Shown: positions 1-6,995, numbered from the stretch's first letter. The stretch is 7,706 bases of DNA from an uncultured Gammaproteobacteria bacterium (GCA_905480065.1 CAJQOV010000170.1:1-7706); one strand, 5' to 3'. A program made the numbers and translations. Notes: generated from the sequence alone by a model not told the origin.

Positions 1-1
1 G

Positions 2-694
2 ACCATGGGCAGCGGTGTCGACAAGCATGAACTGGAGCACACCGGCTATGACGTTTTGCTGGGGCATGCTGCGTTACGCAGTGTCATCGTGCGCGCGACC
101 GGTGCGGGTTATGACCTGTTGCCGGGCAATGCCGATCTGACCGCTGCGGAAGTCGAGCTGATGCACAAAGACGACCGCGAACGACGTCTGCGCGCAGCAC
201 TCAGCTATGTTCAGAATGATTACGACTACGTGCTGATCGATTGCCCGCCGTCACTGAACATGCTGACCGTCAATGCGCTGGCCGCCGCGCATAGCGTACT
301 GATACCGATCCAGTGTGAGTATTACGCACTGGAAGGGCTGTCTGCACTGCTCGACACCGTTGAACAGGTGCGTAGCGCGATCAATCCCGGTCTCGAAATT
401 GAAGGCCTGTTACGCACCATGTTTGATGCGCGCAACAATCTGGCTACCGATGTGTCGGCGCAGTTACAGTCACACTTCGGGGACAAGCTGTATCGGACCA
501 TCATCCCGCGCAATGTGCGCCTGGCAGAGGCTCCAAGCCATGGTATGCCCGTGCTGCGCTATGACAAGACCTCGCGCGGCGCACTGGCCTACCTGGCGCT
601 CGCCGGGGAGTTTTTACGTCGCCAGCAGAGCACTGCCGGAGCGGTTGGCGCGGCGGATGCAGTGCTTGAAGAGTCGGCAGAATCCAGTACCTGA
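2..694 (+). CDS. parA: ParA/Soj chromosome-partition ATPase (5' end missing)
   Basis: Deviant Walker-type ATPase that works with ParB to move the replication origin region apart after replication; it binds the nucleoid non-specifically in its ATP dimer form. The reading frame is already open at the window edge (codon Thr at 2-4). The visible protein begins at the segment TMGSGVDKHELE, which in Pseudomonas-type ParA lies about 45 residues from the start. The KGGVGKTT Walker A motif is therefore outside the window, and the ATG at 5 is an internal methionine. Counting from that Met, Walker B is YDYVLIDCPPSL with Asp79. Further family blocks are QCEYYALEGLS (103-113), EGLLRTMFDARNNL (133-146) and IPRNVRLAEAPSHG (167-180). 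The TGA at 692-694 is 35 nt before parB, consistent with co-transcription. Identity is very safe; only the N-terminus is unseen. Confidence 0.96.
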   Translation, partial: TMGSGVDKHELEHTGYDVLLGHAALRSVIVRATGAGYDLLPGNADLTAAEVELMHKDDRERRLRAALSYVQNDYDYVLIDCPPSLNMLTVNALAAAHSVLIPIQCEYYALEGLSALLDTVEQVRSAINPGLEIEGLLRTMFDARNNLATDVSAQLQSHFGDKLYRTIIPRNVRLAEAPSHGMPVLRYDKTSRGALAYLALAGEFLRRQQSTAGAVGAADAVLEESAESST

Positions 695-729
695 CACTGG
701 CTCAGGTGTAACCAGCAACGGTAGTCATC

Positions 730-1674
730 ATGGCAGCAAAAAAACGCGGATTGGGCAGAGGACTGGATGCATTGCTGGGTTCGGGTGTGCGCCCGGCTAC
801 GGCAGAACCACCGGCGGAAGCCGTGCAGCCGACCGCCAGCGGCGGTCCCTGGCCGGTACGTATCACACCCGAAGTCACAGCATCCACACCGGTATCCGAT
901 GGAACCCTGTGCCGCTTGCCGCTCGACATCATCTCACGCGGGAAATACCAGCCACGCGTGGACATGCACAAGGAATCATTGCAGGATCTGGCCGATTCGA
1001 TCAGTGCACAGGGCGTGCTGCAGCCAATCATGGTTCGCAGGATCAGTGATAATGGTTACGAAATCATTGCCGGTGAACGCCGCTGGCGGGCAGCGCAGCT
1101 GGCCGGATTGCAGGAGATACCGGCCATCGTACGGGTGGTGGAAGATCGTGCCGCCATCGCGATCGCACTGATTGAAAATATCCAGCGCGAGAACCTCAAC
1201 CCGATCGAGGAGGCGCGCGCCCTGCAACGCCTCATCCTGGAGTTCGAGCTGACCCATGAACAGGCAGCTGAAGCCGTAGGCAGGTCACGCGCAGCGGTTT
1301 CCAATCTGCTGCGCCTGCTCGACCTGGAGGAAAGCGTGTTGAAGATGGTGGAGCATGGCGAGCTGGAAATGGGCCATGCCCGTGCGCTGCTGGCACTGCC
1401 CAGGCCACTGCAGCGTGAAGCCGCCAACCAGGTTGTGGTGCGCGGCCTGAGCGTGCGTGCCACCGAGGGACTGGTCAAGCATCTGCAACAGCCGCGCGCG
1501 CCCAAGTCCCCGCCACCACGGAAGGACCCCGATATTCGGCAGCTGGAGGCCAGCCTGTCCGACAAGCTGGGTGCCAGCGTGATGGTCCGTCAGGGCCGTG
1601 GCGGCAAGGGAACGCTGGAAATCCGCTACAACAGCCTGGATGAGCTGGACGGTATCCTGGAGCACATCCGCTAA
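730..1674 (+). CDS. parB: ParB/Spo0J chromosome-partition protein
   Basis: CTP-dependent DNA clamp that loads at parS centromere sites and stimulates ParA. The 314-residue length is usual for chromosomal ParB. The N-terminal ParA-interacting peptide is MAAKKRGLGRGLDALLG. A variable linker follows (20-58), then the ParB/Srx-like domain with GKYQPR (71-76), the CTP-binding motif GERRWRAAQLAG (115-126) and the second motif ENIQRENLNPIEEA (149-162). The central helix-turn-helix is LTHEQAAEAVGRSRAAVSN (about 174-192). A proline/basic linker (255-267) leads to a C-terminal dimerisation domain (about 268-314). The N-terminal motif fixes the ATG at 730, although no clear Shine-Dalgarno precedes it, so translation may depend on coupling to parA. 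No parS-like palindrome (TGTTTCACGTGAAACA type) is visible in the window. Confidence 0.97.
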   Translation: MAAKKRGLGRGLDALLGSGVRPATAEPPAEAVQPTASGGPWPVRITPEVTASTPVSDGTLCRLPLDIISRGKYQPRVDMHKESLQDLADSISAQGVLQPIMVRRISDNGYEIIAGERRWRAAQLAGLQEIPAIVRVVEDRAAIAIALIENIQRENLNPIEEARALQRLILEFELTHEQAAEAVGRSRAAVSNLLRLLDLEESVLKMVEHGELEMGHARALLALPRPLQREAANQVVVRGLSVRATEGLVKHLQQPRAPKSPPPRKDPDIRQLEASLSDKLGASVMVRQGRGGKGTLEIRYNSLDELDGILEHIR

Positions 1675-1675
1675 G

Positions 1676-1699
1676 TGCTTGCTGCACCAGCTTCAAGCA
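1676..1699 (+). terminator. Weak hairpin just after parB
   Basis: TGCTTG (1676-1681) can pair with CAAGCA (1694-1699). Inside it, CTG (1682-1684) can pair with CAG (1688-1690), leaving a 3-nt bulge. It begins right after the parB stop codon, where a transcript end for parAB would be expected. It has no following T run, so it is not a classical Rho-independent terminator and may be only a pause or mRNA-end structure, or chance. Confidence 0.25.
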
Positions 1700-1708
1700 T
1701 GCCGTAAT

Positions 1709-1811
1709 CATGAACCGTATGCCGATTCCCATGATTTGATTGACCCTCCCCATGAGCCGTCCTTATAATCCTCGGCTGCCCTGGGGTCATGTGCAGCGGC
1801 GCTTGGTCATG
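1709..1811. repeat. Cluster of CATGA/TCATG pentamers across the atp promoter
   Basis: CATGA occurs at 1709-1713, 1730-1734 and 1751-1755, exactly 21 nt apart, i.e. on one face of the helix. The first copy is the palindrome TCATGA (1708-1713), and the third lies inside the promoter spacer. The first and third extend to CATGA(A/G)CCGT. The opposite orientation, GGTCATG, occurs at 1785-1791 and 1805-1811 in the leader. They could be binding sites for a regulator, but no known operator is recognised. Confidence 0.35.
1740..1769 (+). promoter_or_regulatory. Likely sigma70 promoter of the atp operon
   Basis: A -35 box TTGACC (1740-1745, 5 of 6 consensus positions) and a perfect -10 box TATAAT (1764-1769) are separated by 18 nt. 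An overlapping TTGATT at 1736-1741 is an alternative -35 but with a 22-nt spacer. Transcription would start near 1775-1777, giving a leader of about 92 nt before atpI. The site lies between parB and the first atp gene, where gammaproteobacteria carry the main atp promoter. The boxes are seen; activity is inferred. Confidence 0.75.
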
Positions 1812-1834
1812 CTTGACTGGCCCCGGCTGCCTGG
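1773..1834 (+). other. Repeat-rich, possibly structured atpI leader
   Basis: In the predicted untranslated leader, 1781-1789 (CCTGGGGTCA without its first C) can pair with 1818-1826 (TGGCCCCGG) as nine consecutive pairs including two G-U. The same stretch has a direct repeat, CGGCTGCCCTGG at 1773-1784 and CGGCTGCCTGG at 1824-1834, plus two GGTCATG copies. No known riboswitch or protein-binding leader is recognised. The rest, 1835-1868, shows no clear ribosome-binding site. Confidence 0.3.
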
Positions 1835-1868
1835 CGCGAAGAGTGTAACCAACTGTTTTAGTTTCTAA

Positions 1869-2255
1869 ATGGCTTCATTCGCGCACGTAATCCGGCGTCC
1901 GATCGCGTTGCAAATGGTACTTGTGGCGGTGGTCTCAGTCTTTTTTTATCTGCGCTCAGGGACTTATGCGGCGGTTTCGGTCTGGTTCGGCGGGCTGACA
2001 GCGACACTCAATATCCTGCTGCTGCTGTGGCGGAGTCACCGCGCAGCCAGCGGCCCGGCGCTGAGTGCCGGGCAGAGTTTGTGGGCGTTGTATCGTACGG
2101 CGCTGGAACGCTTTGTCATGGTGATGATGCTGTTTGCGCTGGGGATGGGATTGCTGAAGCTCGACCCGTTTGCGTTATTGTCCGGTTTTGTGGTGGGCCA
2201 GCTGGCCCTGATACTGATGGGAAGGAAGGGAAAGTCTGCCAATCATGTCGTCTGA
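1869..2255 (+). CDS. atpI: ATP synthase subunit I (AtpI/UncI, assembly factor)
   Basis: Small inner-membrane protein that heads most bacterial atp operons and assists assembly and stability of the c-ring; it is not part of the finished enzyme. The 128-residue product has four likely membrane helices at about 11-28, 34-54, 80-97 and 99-117, split by a polar loop (55-78), and a basic C-terminus (GRKGKSANH), matching the ATP synthase I family. AtpI is poorly conserved, so identity rests on size, topology and position directly before atpB. The start is well fixed: an in-frame TAA occupies 1866-1868, immediately before the ATG. No good Shine-Dalgarno is present; the nearest purine stretch (GCGAAGAG, 1836-1843) is about 25 nt away. 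Weak initiation would fit a protein needed only in small amounts. The last 11 nt overlap atpB. Confidence 0.9.
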   Translation: MASFAHVIRRPIALQMVLVAVVSVFFYLRSGTYAAVSVWFGGLTATLNILLLLWRSHRAASGPALSAGQSLWALYRTALERFVMVMMLFALGMGLLKLDPFALLSGFVVGQLALILMGRKGKSANHVV

Positions 2256-3153
2256 TGCTCTGACAACCTCGGAATATATCAAGCACCACCTGAGCAACCT
2301 GACCTATGGACGGTTTGCGGAAGGGCATGAACATGCCGGCCACTGGGGTTTTGCGCACAATGCTGCCGATGCCAAGGCGATGGGGTTCATGGCGATCCAT
2401 GTCGACACCATGTTCTGGTCGATATTTCTCGGCGCGCTGTTCCTGTTGCTGTTTGCCCGGGTTGCGCGCAATGCCAGCACCGGTGTACCGGGCGCTATGC
2501 AGAATTTTGTCGAGCTGCTGGTTGAGTTCGTTGACGGTATCGTCAAGGGGACATTCAACGGCCGCAACGCGATGGTCGCACCGATGGCGCTGACCATCTT
2601 TGTCTGGGTGTTCCTGATCAACGCTATGGACCTGATCCCGGTCGACTGGATACCCCAGGTGGCCGCCATGGCCGGCACCACGTTCTTCGGCATGGATCCG
2701 CACCATGTGTATTTCAAGGTAGTACCCTCGACCGATCCGAACGCAACCTTCGGCATGTCGCTCGCGGTGTTCGTGCTGATGCTGTATTACAGCATTCGGA
2801 TCAAGGGTGTCGGAGGCTTCCTCGGTGAACTGACCCTGCATCCGTTCAGCTCGCACAACAAGATCCTGCAGCTGGTATTTATCCCGATCAATTTCCTGCT
2901 GGAATTCGTGGCATTGCTGGCCAAGCCACTGTCACTGTCGCTGCGACTGTACGGCAACATGTTTGCCGGTGAAATGATCTTTATTCTGATTGCGCTGATG
3001 TATGGTGGCGGCGTTGCGCTCGGGCTGTTCGGCGGCATGCTGCAACTCGGCTGGGCGATTTTCCATATTCTGATCATTACCCTGGAGGCGTTCATCTTCA
3101 TGACGCTGACCGTGGTCTACATGGACCTCGCGCACCAGACCGGGGAACACTGA
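2245..3153 (+). CDS. atpB: ATP synthase Fo subunit a
   Basis: Integral membrane stator subunit that forms the two proton half-channels against the c-ring. The 302 residues compare with 271 in E. coli; the extra length is in a His-rich N-terminal region (24-47) and the loop at about 136-160, much as in Pseudomonas. The N-terminus (YIKHHLSNLT, 11-20) is typical, and VAPMALTIFVWVFLINAMDL (111-130) marks an early membrane helix. The essential Arg is R234 in LSLRLYGNMFAGE, equivalent to E. coli R210, with N238 and E243 matching N214 and E219. H274 matches H245, but E281 replaces E. coli Q252. A purine-rich AGGAAGGGA (2223-2231) lies 13 nt before the ATG inside atpI, so initiation is probably coupled to atpI translation. 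Confidence 0.97.
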   Translation: MSSDALTTSEYIKHHLSNLTYGRFAEGHEHAGHWGFAHNAADAKAMGFMAIHVDTMFWSIFLGALFLLLFARVARNASTGVPGAMQNFVELLVEFVDGIVKGTFNGRNAMVAPMALTIFVWVFLINAMDLIPVDWIPQVAAMAGTTFFGMDPHHVYFKVVPSTDPNATFGMSLAVFVLMLYYSIRIKGVGGFLGELTLHPFSSHNKILQLVFIPINFLLEFVALLAKPLSLSLRLYGNMFAGEMIFILIALMYGGGVALGLFGGMLQLGWAIFHILIITLEAFIFMTLTVVYMDLAHQTGEH

Positions 3154-3160
3154 TTTTTGC

Positions 3161-3182
3161 CAGTTACAGGATTAATTAACTG
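3161..3182 (+). other. Small hairpin in the atpB-atpE gap
   Basis: CAGTTA (3161-3166) pairs with TAACTG (3177-3182) around a 10-nt loop, just upstream of the atpE ribosome-binding site. In E. coli this gap holds an atpE translational enhancer and affects relative yield of a and c subunits. A similar role here is inference; the stem is short and AT-rich. Confidence 0.3.
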
Positions 3183-3189
3183 CTTTACC

Positions 3190-3194
3190 AGGAG
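3190..3194 (+). promoter_or_regulatory. Strong Shine-Dalgarno of atpE
   Basis: AGGAG lies 8 nt before the atpE ATG and is the best ribosome-binding site in the window. The flanking leader is AT-rich and probably open. This fits the need for many copies of subunit c per enzyme, against a single subunit a. Confidence 0.8.
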
Positions 3195-3202
3195 ATAATA
3201 CG

Positions 3203-3442
3203 ATGACTGAAGTTCAAGCAATGCTCTTTATTGCCGGTGCAATCATGATGGGTCTGGGTGCGCTCGGCGCCGCCATCGGTATCGGCATCCTTGGCGGGCG
3301 CTTCCTGGAAGGTGCGGCACGCCAGCCGGAACTGATTCCTGTACTGCGTGGCCAGTTCTTCCTGATGATGGGTCTGACCGACGCCGTGCCGATGATCGCG
3401 GTTGGCGTGGCGTTCTATGTCATTTTCGCGGTTGCCGGCTAG
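3203..3442 (+). CDS. atpE: ATP synthase Fo subunit c (proteolipid, proton type)
   Basis: Hairpin membrane protein whose oligomeric ring turns as protons load and leave an acidic side chain. At 79 residues it matches the E. coli protein in length. Helix 1 carries the glycine-rich packing stretch GALGAAIGIGILGG (19-32), the polar loop is ARQPE (39-43), and helix 2 contains the proton-binding D60 in GLTDAVPMIAVG, equivalent to E. coli D61. The sodium-type signature (Gln in helix 1 with Glu-Ser/Thr in helix 2) is absent, which indicates proton coupling. The gene sits between atpB and atpF, as in nearly all proteobacterial atp operons. Confidence 0.98.
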   Translation: MTEVQAMLFIAGAIMMGLGALGAAIGIGILGGRFLEGAARQPELIPVLRGQFFLMMGLTDAVPMIAVGVAFYVIFAVAG

Positions 3443-3475
3443 CCGCAGACCCTCCGCAGGCAAAGGTATCAGCGC

Positions 3476-3946
3476 ATGAACATCAACCTGACACTCATAG
3501 GCCAGTCGATCACATTCTTCGTGTTCGTCTGGTTTTGCTACAAGTACGTGTGGCCACCGCTGGTGAACGCACTGGACGAGCGTACCAGGAAAATAGCCGA
3601 TGGGCTGGCGGCCGCCGAGCGTGGCAAGCATGAAAAGGAACTGGCCGAGGAACGAGCCAAGGAAATCCTGCGCGAGGCAAAGAACCAGGCCGGCGAGATT
3701 ATCAGCCGCGCCGACAAGCGCGCAGCAGAGATCGTCGACGAGGCAAAGCAGGAGGCGCGCGCCGAAGGTGGTCGCCTGAAGATTGCAGCGCAGTCCGAGA
3801 TCGACCAGGAAGTGAATCGCGCGAAGGAAGACCTGCGCGGACGGGTGGTCGCTATTGCGCTGGCCGGAGCCGGCAAGGTGCTGGAGCGTGAGATTGATGA
3901 AAACACCCACGCTGAACTGCTCAATCGACTGGCGGCGGAGATCTAG
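3476..3946 (+). CDS. atpF: ATP synthase Fo subunit b
   Basis: Peripheral-stalk subunit; a dimer anchors in the membrane beside subunit a and runs up to the delta subunit on F1. The 156 residues equal the E. coli length. A single N-terminal membrane helix (about 5-27, LTLIGQSITFFVFVWFCYKY and on) is followed by the conserved WPPLVNALDERTRKIADGL (26-44) with R36, as in E. coli. A long, highly charged Ala/Glu/Lys-rich helix (about 45-140) forms the right-handed coiled coil. The ATG at 3476 has AAAGG (3462-3466) 9 nt upstream. Only 8 nt separate its stop from atpH. It is the plain b form, not the b/b' pair of phototrophs. Confidence 0.97.
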   Translation: MNINLTLIGQSITFFVFVWFCYKYVWPPLVNALDERTRKIADGLAAAERGKHEKELAEERAKEILREAKNQAGEIISRADKRAAEIVDEAKQEARAEGGRLKIAAQSEIDQEVNRAKEDLRGRVVAIALAGAGKVLEREIDENTHAELLNRLAAEI

Positions 3947-3954
3947 GCGCAGCT

Positions 3955-4491
3955 ATGGCAGAAACCATTACCGTTGCACGCCCGTATGCACAGGCCGCAT
4001 TCCAGTTTGCGATTGCGCAGCGTGCACTCAAGGACTGGTCTGACATGCTCGGGCTGCTGGCAGCCATAGTCGGCGATAACGGCATGCGCAGCCTGATCGA
4101 CAGTCCGCGCATTACCGAGGACCAGCTGTCAGACCTGGTTATCCAGGTGGCGGGTGATCAGCTTGACGAAAAATGTGCAAACTTCGTGCGCGTACTGGTA
4201 GACAATCATCGGCTGACGCTGCTGCCGGAAATCGCTGCGCTGTTCGAAATCCTGCGTCGCAACGCCGAGGGCCGCATACAGGCTGAACTGATCAGCGCGT
4301 TTCCTGCCAGCGCTGCGCAGCAGGCACAGGTAATGGCAAGCCTGCGCAAGCGGCTTGGGCGCGAGATCGAACTGACCTGCAAGGTGGATGCAAGCCTGGT
4401 GGGTGGCGCGATCATCCGTGCCGGCGACCTGGTTATCGATGGCTCCGTGCGCGGCAAGCTGCAGCGCCTTGGCACGGCTCTGAGTCACTGA
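3955..4491 (+). CDS. atpH: ATP synthase F1 subunit delta (OSCP)
   Basis: Caps the F1 head and ties it to the b dimer of the peripheral stalk. The 178-residue protein has the expected N-terminal six-helix domain (about 1-105), starting ITVARPYAQAAFQFA (5-19), which binds alpha N-termini. It contains the family signature NFVRVLVDNHRLTLLPEI (76-93). The C-terminal domain ends with GGAIIRAGDLVIDGSVRGKL (150-169), the most conserved block in bacterial delta, which contacts subunit b. Initiation probably uses GGAG (3937-3940), inside the end of atpF, so translation is likely coupled. Nothing unusual is seen. Confidence 0.97.
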   Translation: MAETITVARPYAQAAFQFAIAQRALKDWSDMLGLLAAIVGDNGMRSLIDSPRITEDQLSDLVIQVAGDQLDEKCANFVRVLVDNHRLTLLPEIAALFEILRRNAEGRIQAELISAFPASAAQQAQVMASLRKRLGREIELTCKVDASLVGGAIIRAGDLVIDGSVRGKLQRLGTALSH

Positions 4492-4519
4492 ATTGAAGGC
4501 TTTTTCAAGGTAAACAACT

Positions 4520-6061
4520 ATGCAACTCAATCCGACTGAAATCAGCGAGCTGATCAAGAGCCGCATCGAACAATTCCAGGCTGTATCCGAGGCGCGCACC
4601 GAGGGTACCGTGGTCAGCCTGACCGACGGTATCGCGCGCATCCATGGTCTGGCCGATGTCATGCAGGGTGAAATGCTGGAATTCCCCGGTAACGTCTTCG
4701 GCATGGCGCTCAACCTGGAGCGCGATTCTGTAGGCGCGGTGATCCTGGGTGATTACAAGAGCATCACCGAAGGTGACAGCGTCAAGTGTACCGGTCGCAT
4801 TCTCGAGGTGCCGGTGGGCGAGCAGCTGCTCGGACGCGTGGTGAATTCGCTCGGTATCCCGGTGGATGGCAAGGGAGCAATCAGTACGACGGAAACCTCA
4901 CCAATCGAAAAAATCGCACCGGGCGTGATTGCACGCCAGTCGGTGGACCAGCCGGTACAGACCGGCCTGAAGTCCATCGATGCCATGGTGCCGGTTGGTC
5001 GCGGTCAGCGCGAACTGATCATCGGTGACCGCCAGACCGGCAAGACGGCGGTTGCAATCGATGCCATCATCAACCAGAAGGGGACCGGGGTTAAGTGTAT
5101 CTACGTTGCAATCGGTCAGAAGAATTCCTCCATTGCCACGGTTGTGCGCAAGCTGGAAGAGTTCGGCGCCATGGAGCACACCATCGTCGTTGCTGCTGCA
5201 GCGGCCGAGTCTGCCGCTATGCAGTACATCGCCCCGTACTCCGGCTGCACCATGGGAGAATACTTCCGTGACCGTGGCGAAGATGCGCTGATTATTTACG
5301 ACGATCTGACCAAGCAGGCCTGGGCCTATCGCCAGGTGTCGCTGCTGCTGCGTCGCCCGCCGGGACGCGAAGCCTACCCGGGTGACGTTTTCTATCTGCA
5401 CTCGCGCCTGCTGGAGCGTGCCGCACGGATCAACGCCAAGGAAGTTGAGCGGCTCACCAATGGTGCAGTGACCGGCAAGACCGGATCACTGACTGCGCTA
5501 CCGATTATCGAAACGCAGGCCGGCGACGTTTCGGCGTTCGTACCGACTAACGTGATCTCGATCACTGATGGCCAGATTTTTCTGGAGTCCGACCTGTTCA
5601 ATGCCGGTATCCGGCCAGCGATCAACGCCGGTCTGTCGGTATCGCGTGTGGGTGGTGCAGCACAGACCAAGATCATCAAGAAGCTCGGTGGCGGCGTGCG
5701 ACTGGCGCTGGCACAGTATCGCGAACTGGCAGCGTTCTCGCAGTTTGCCTCGGATCTCGACGAAACTACCCGCAAGCAGCTCGAACGCGGTCAGCGGGTG
5801 ACCGAGCTGATGAAACAGAAGCAGTACTCGCCATTGTCAGTTGCTGAAATGGCGGTTTCCCTGTTCACGGCAGACTGCGGCTATCTTGACGACGTCAAAC
5901 TCAACAAGGTTGTCGACTTCGAACATGCCATGCTGGCCTATATGCGTAACACCCATGCGGCGTTGATGGAGAGAATAAATACAACCGGCGACTACAACGA
6001 CGAAATTGCTGCCAGCCTGAAGGCGGCGGTGGAAGACTTCAAGGCCACCGGCACCTGGTAA
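4520..6061 (+). CDS. atpA: ATP synthase F1 subunit alpha
   Basis: Non-catalytic nucleotide-binding subunit that alternates with beta in the alpha3beta3 head and supplies the arginine finger. At 513 residues it has the same length as E. coli AtpA, and motifs fall at the same numbers. The N-terminal helix (MQLNPTEISELIKSRIEQF) binds delta. The beta-barrel domain spans about 25-95. Walker A is GDRQTGKT (169-176) with K175 and T176. The Walker B region is DALIIYDD (255-262). VSRVGGAAQ carries the catalytic R376. The C-terminal helical domain ends in KAAVEDFKATGTW. AAGG (4507-4510) lies 9 nt before the ATG. A 28-nt gap follows atpH and 23 nt precede atpG. Confidence 0.99.
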   Translation: MQLNPTEISELIKSRIEQFQAVSEARTEGTVVSLTDGIARIHGLADVMQGEMLEFPGNVFGMALNLERDSVGAVILGDYKSITEGDSVKCTGRILEVPVGEQLLGRVVNSLGIPVDGKGAISTTETSPIEKIAPGVIARQSVDQPVQTGLKSIDAMVPVGRGQRELIIGDRQTGKTAVAIDAIINQKGTGVKCIYVAIGQKNSSIATVVRKLEEFGAMEHTIVVAAAAAESAAMQYIAPYSGCTMGEYFRDRGEDALIIYDDLTKQAWAYRQVSLLLRRPPGREAYPGDVFYLHSRLLERAARINAKEVERLTNGAVTGKTGSLTALPIIETQAGDVSAFVPTNVISITDGQIFLESDLFNAGIRPAINAGLSVSRVGGAAQTKIIKKLGGGVRLALAQYRELAAFSQFASDLDETTRKQLERGQRVTELMKQKQYSPLSVAEMAVSLFTADCGYLDDVKLNKVVDFEHAMLAYMRNTHAALMERINTTGDYNDEIAASLKAAVEDFKATGTW

Positions 6062-6084
6062 GCCGGAACTAACGGGACACTGAC

Positions 6085-6945
6085 ATGGCAGGCGCGAAGG
6101 AAATCCGCAGCAAGATTGCGAGCATCAAGAATACGCAGAAAATCACCAAGGCAATGCAAATGGTGGCTGCGAGCAAGATGCGCAAGGCGCAGGAGCGTAT
6201 GCTGGCAACACGCCCATATGCAGAAAAAATCCACAATGTGGTCGCGCACATGGCACAGGCACACCCGGAGTATCATCATCCCTATCTGGAAGAACGGCCT
6301 GCGCAGCGGGTCGGCCTGATTATCATTTCCACAGACCGTGGTCTGTGCGGTGGTCTGAACATCAACCTGTTCAAAAAGGCCATCATGTCGATGAAGGAAT
6401 GGAATGCCGCCGGCCTGGAGATTGACCTGACCCTGATCGGAACCAAGGCCAACTCGTTTTTCAGGCGCATGGGTGGCAATGTAAAGGCTACCGCAAGGCA
6501 TCTGGGTGACAATCCCTCCATCATCGAGCTGATCGGTACCGTCAAGGTCATGCTGGATGCATACGAGGAAGGCAGGATTGACCGTTTGTATCTTGTGCAT
6601 AACCAGTTTGTGAACACCATGACGCAGTCTCCTGAACTGCAGCAACTGATACCGGTTATTGGCGATCCGGATGAGCGTTTGCATACGCACTGGGACTATA
6701 TCTACGAACCGGATTCAAAGCCGGTCATGGATGCGCTGATGATTCGCTATATCGAATCACTCGTATACCAGGGCGTGGTGGAAAACGTGGCCTGTGAAAT
6801 GGCGGCGCGCATGGTCGCCATGAAGTCCGCCACGGACAATGCCGGCAACCTGATTGATGAGTTGCAACTGATTTACAACAAGGCACGCCAGGCGGCGATT
6901 ACCCAGGAAATTTCCGAAATCGTCAGCGGCGCGGCAGCGGTATAG
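6085..6945 (+). CDS. atpG: ATP synthase F1 subunit gamma (central stalk)
   Basis: Rotor shaft that turns inside the alpha3beta3 head and couples c-ring rotation to catalysis. The 286 residues compare with 287 in E. coli. The N-terminal coiled-coil helix reads MAGAKEIRSKIASIKNTQKI followed by TKAMQMVAASKMRKAQ (1-36) and includes the hinge methionine region. The central Rossmann-like domain contains STDRGLCGGLNINLF (82-96) and GDNPSIIELIG (141-151). The C-terminal helix is YQGVVENVACEMAARM with VAMKSATDNA (228-253), ending EIVSGAAAV. No redox-regulatory insert (chloroplast type) is present. GGGA (6074-6077) precedes the ATG by 7 nt. It is followed by an unusually long gap containing a REP-like pair. 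Confidence 0.98.
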   Translation: MAGAKEIRSKIASIKNTQKITKAMQMVAASKMRKAQERMLATRPYAEKIHNVVAHMAQAHPEYHHPYLEERPAQRVGLIIISTDRGLCGGLNINLFKKAIMSMKEWNAAGLEIDLTLIGTKANSFFRRMGGNVKATARHLGDNPSIIELIGTVKVMLDAYEEGRIDRLYLVHNQFVNTMTQSPELQQLIPVIGDPDERLHTHWDYIYEPDSKPVMDALMIRYIESLVYQGVVENVACEMAARMVAMKSATDNAGNLIDELQLIYNKARQAAITQEISEIVSGAAAV

Positions 6946-6954
6946 AAAATTAAT

Positions 6955-6978
6955 TGTAGGAGCGCAGGTATGCGCGAA
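6955..6978 (+). repeat. Left REP unit
   Basis: TGTAGGAGCG, a perfect short hairpin GCGCA-GGTA-TGCGC (6962-6975), then GAA. This is the arrangement (GTAG head, imperfect palindrome, CGCGAA end) of the gammaproteobacterial REP class associated with RAYT proteins. Confidence 0.7.
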
Positions 6979-6995
6979 TGGTTGACTTGCTTGTT

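Noticed and set aside
315..1049. Plus-strand open frame of 244 codons bridging parA and parB
   Set aside because: Out of frame with two clear genes; low-complexity Arg/Cys/Ser-rich composition typical of a shadow frame.
3436..3445. Palindrome CGGCTAGCCG at the atpE stop codon
   Set aside because: It leaves only a 3-bp stem with a 4-nt loop and includes the stop codon; too short to support a function.
3185..3910. Minus-strand open frame of 241 codons opposite atpE-atpF
   Set aside because: Shadow of the real genes; no family resemblance.
4493..4508. Short TTGAA/TTCAA hairpin before atpA
   Set aside because: A five-pair AT-rich stem in a 28-nt gap; expected by chance and probably unstable.
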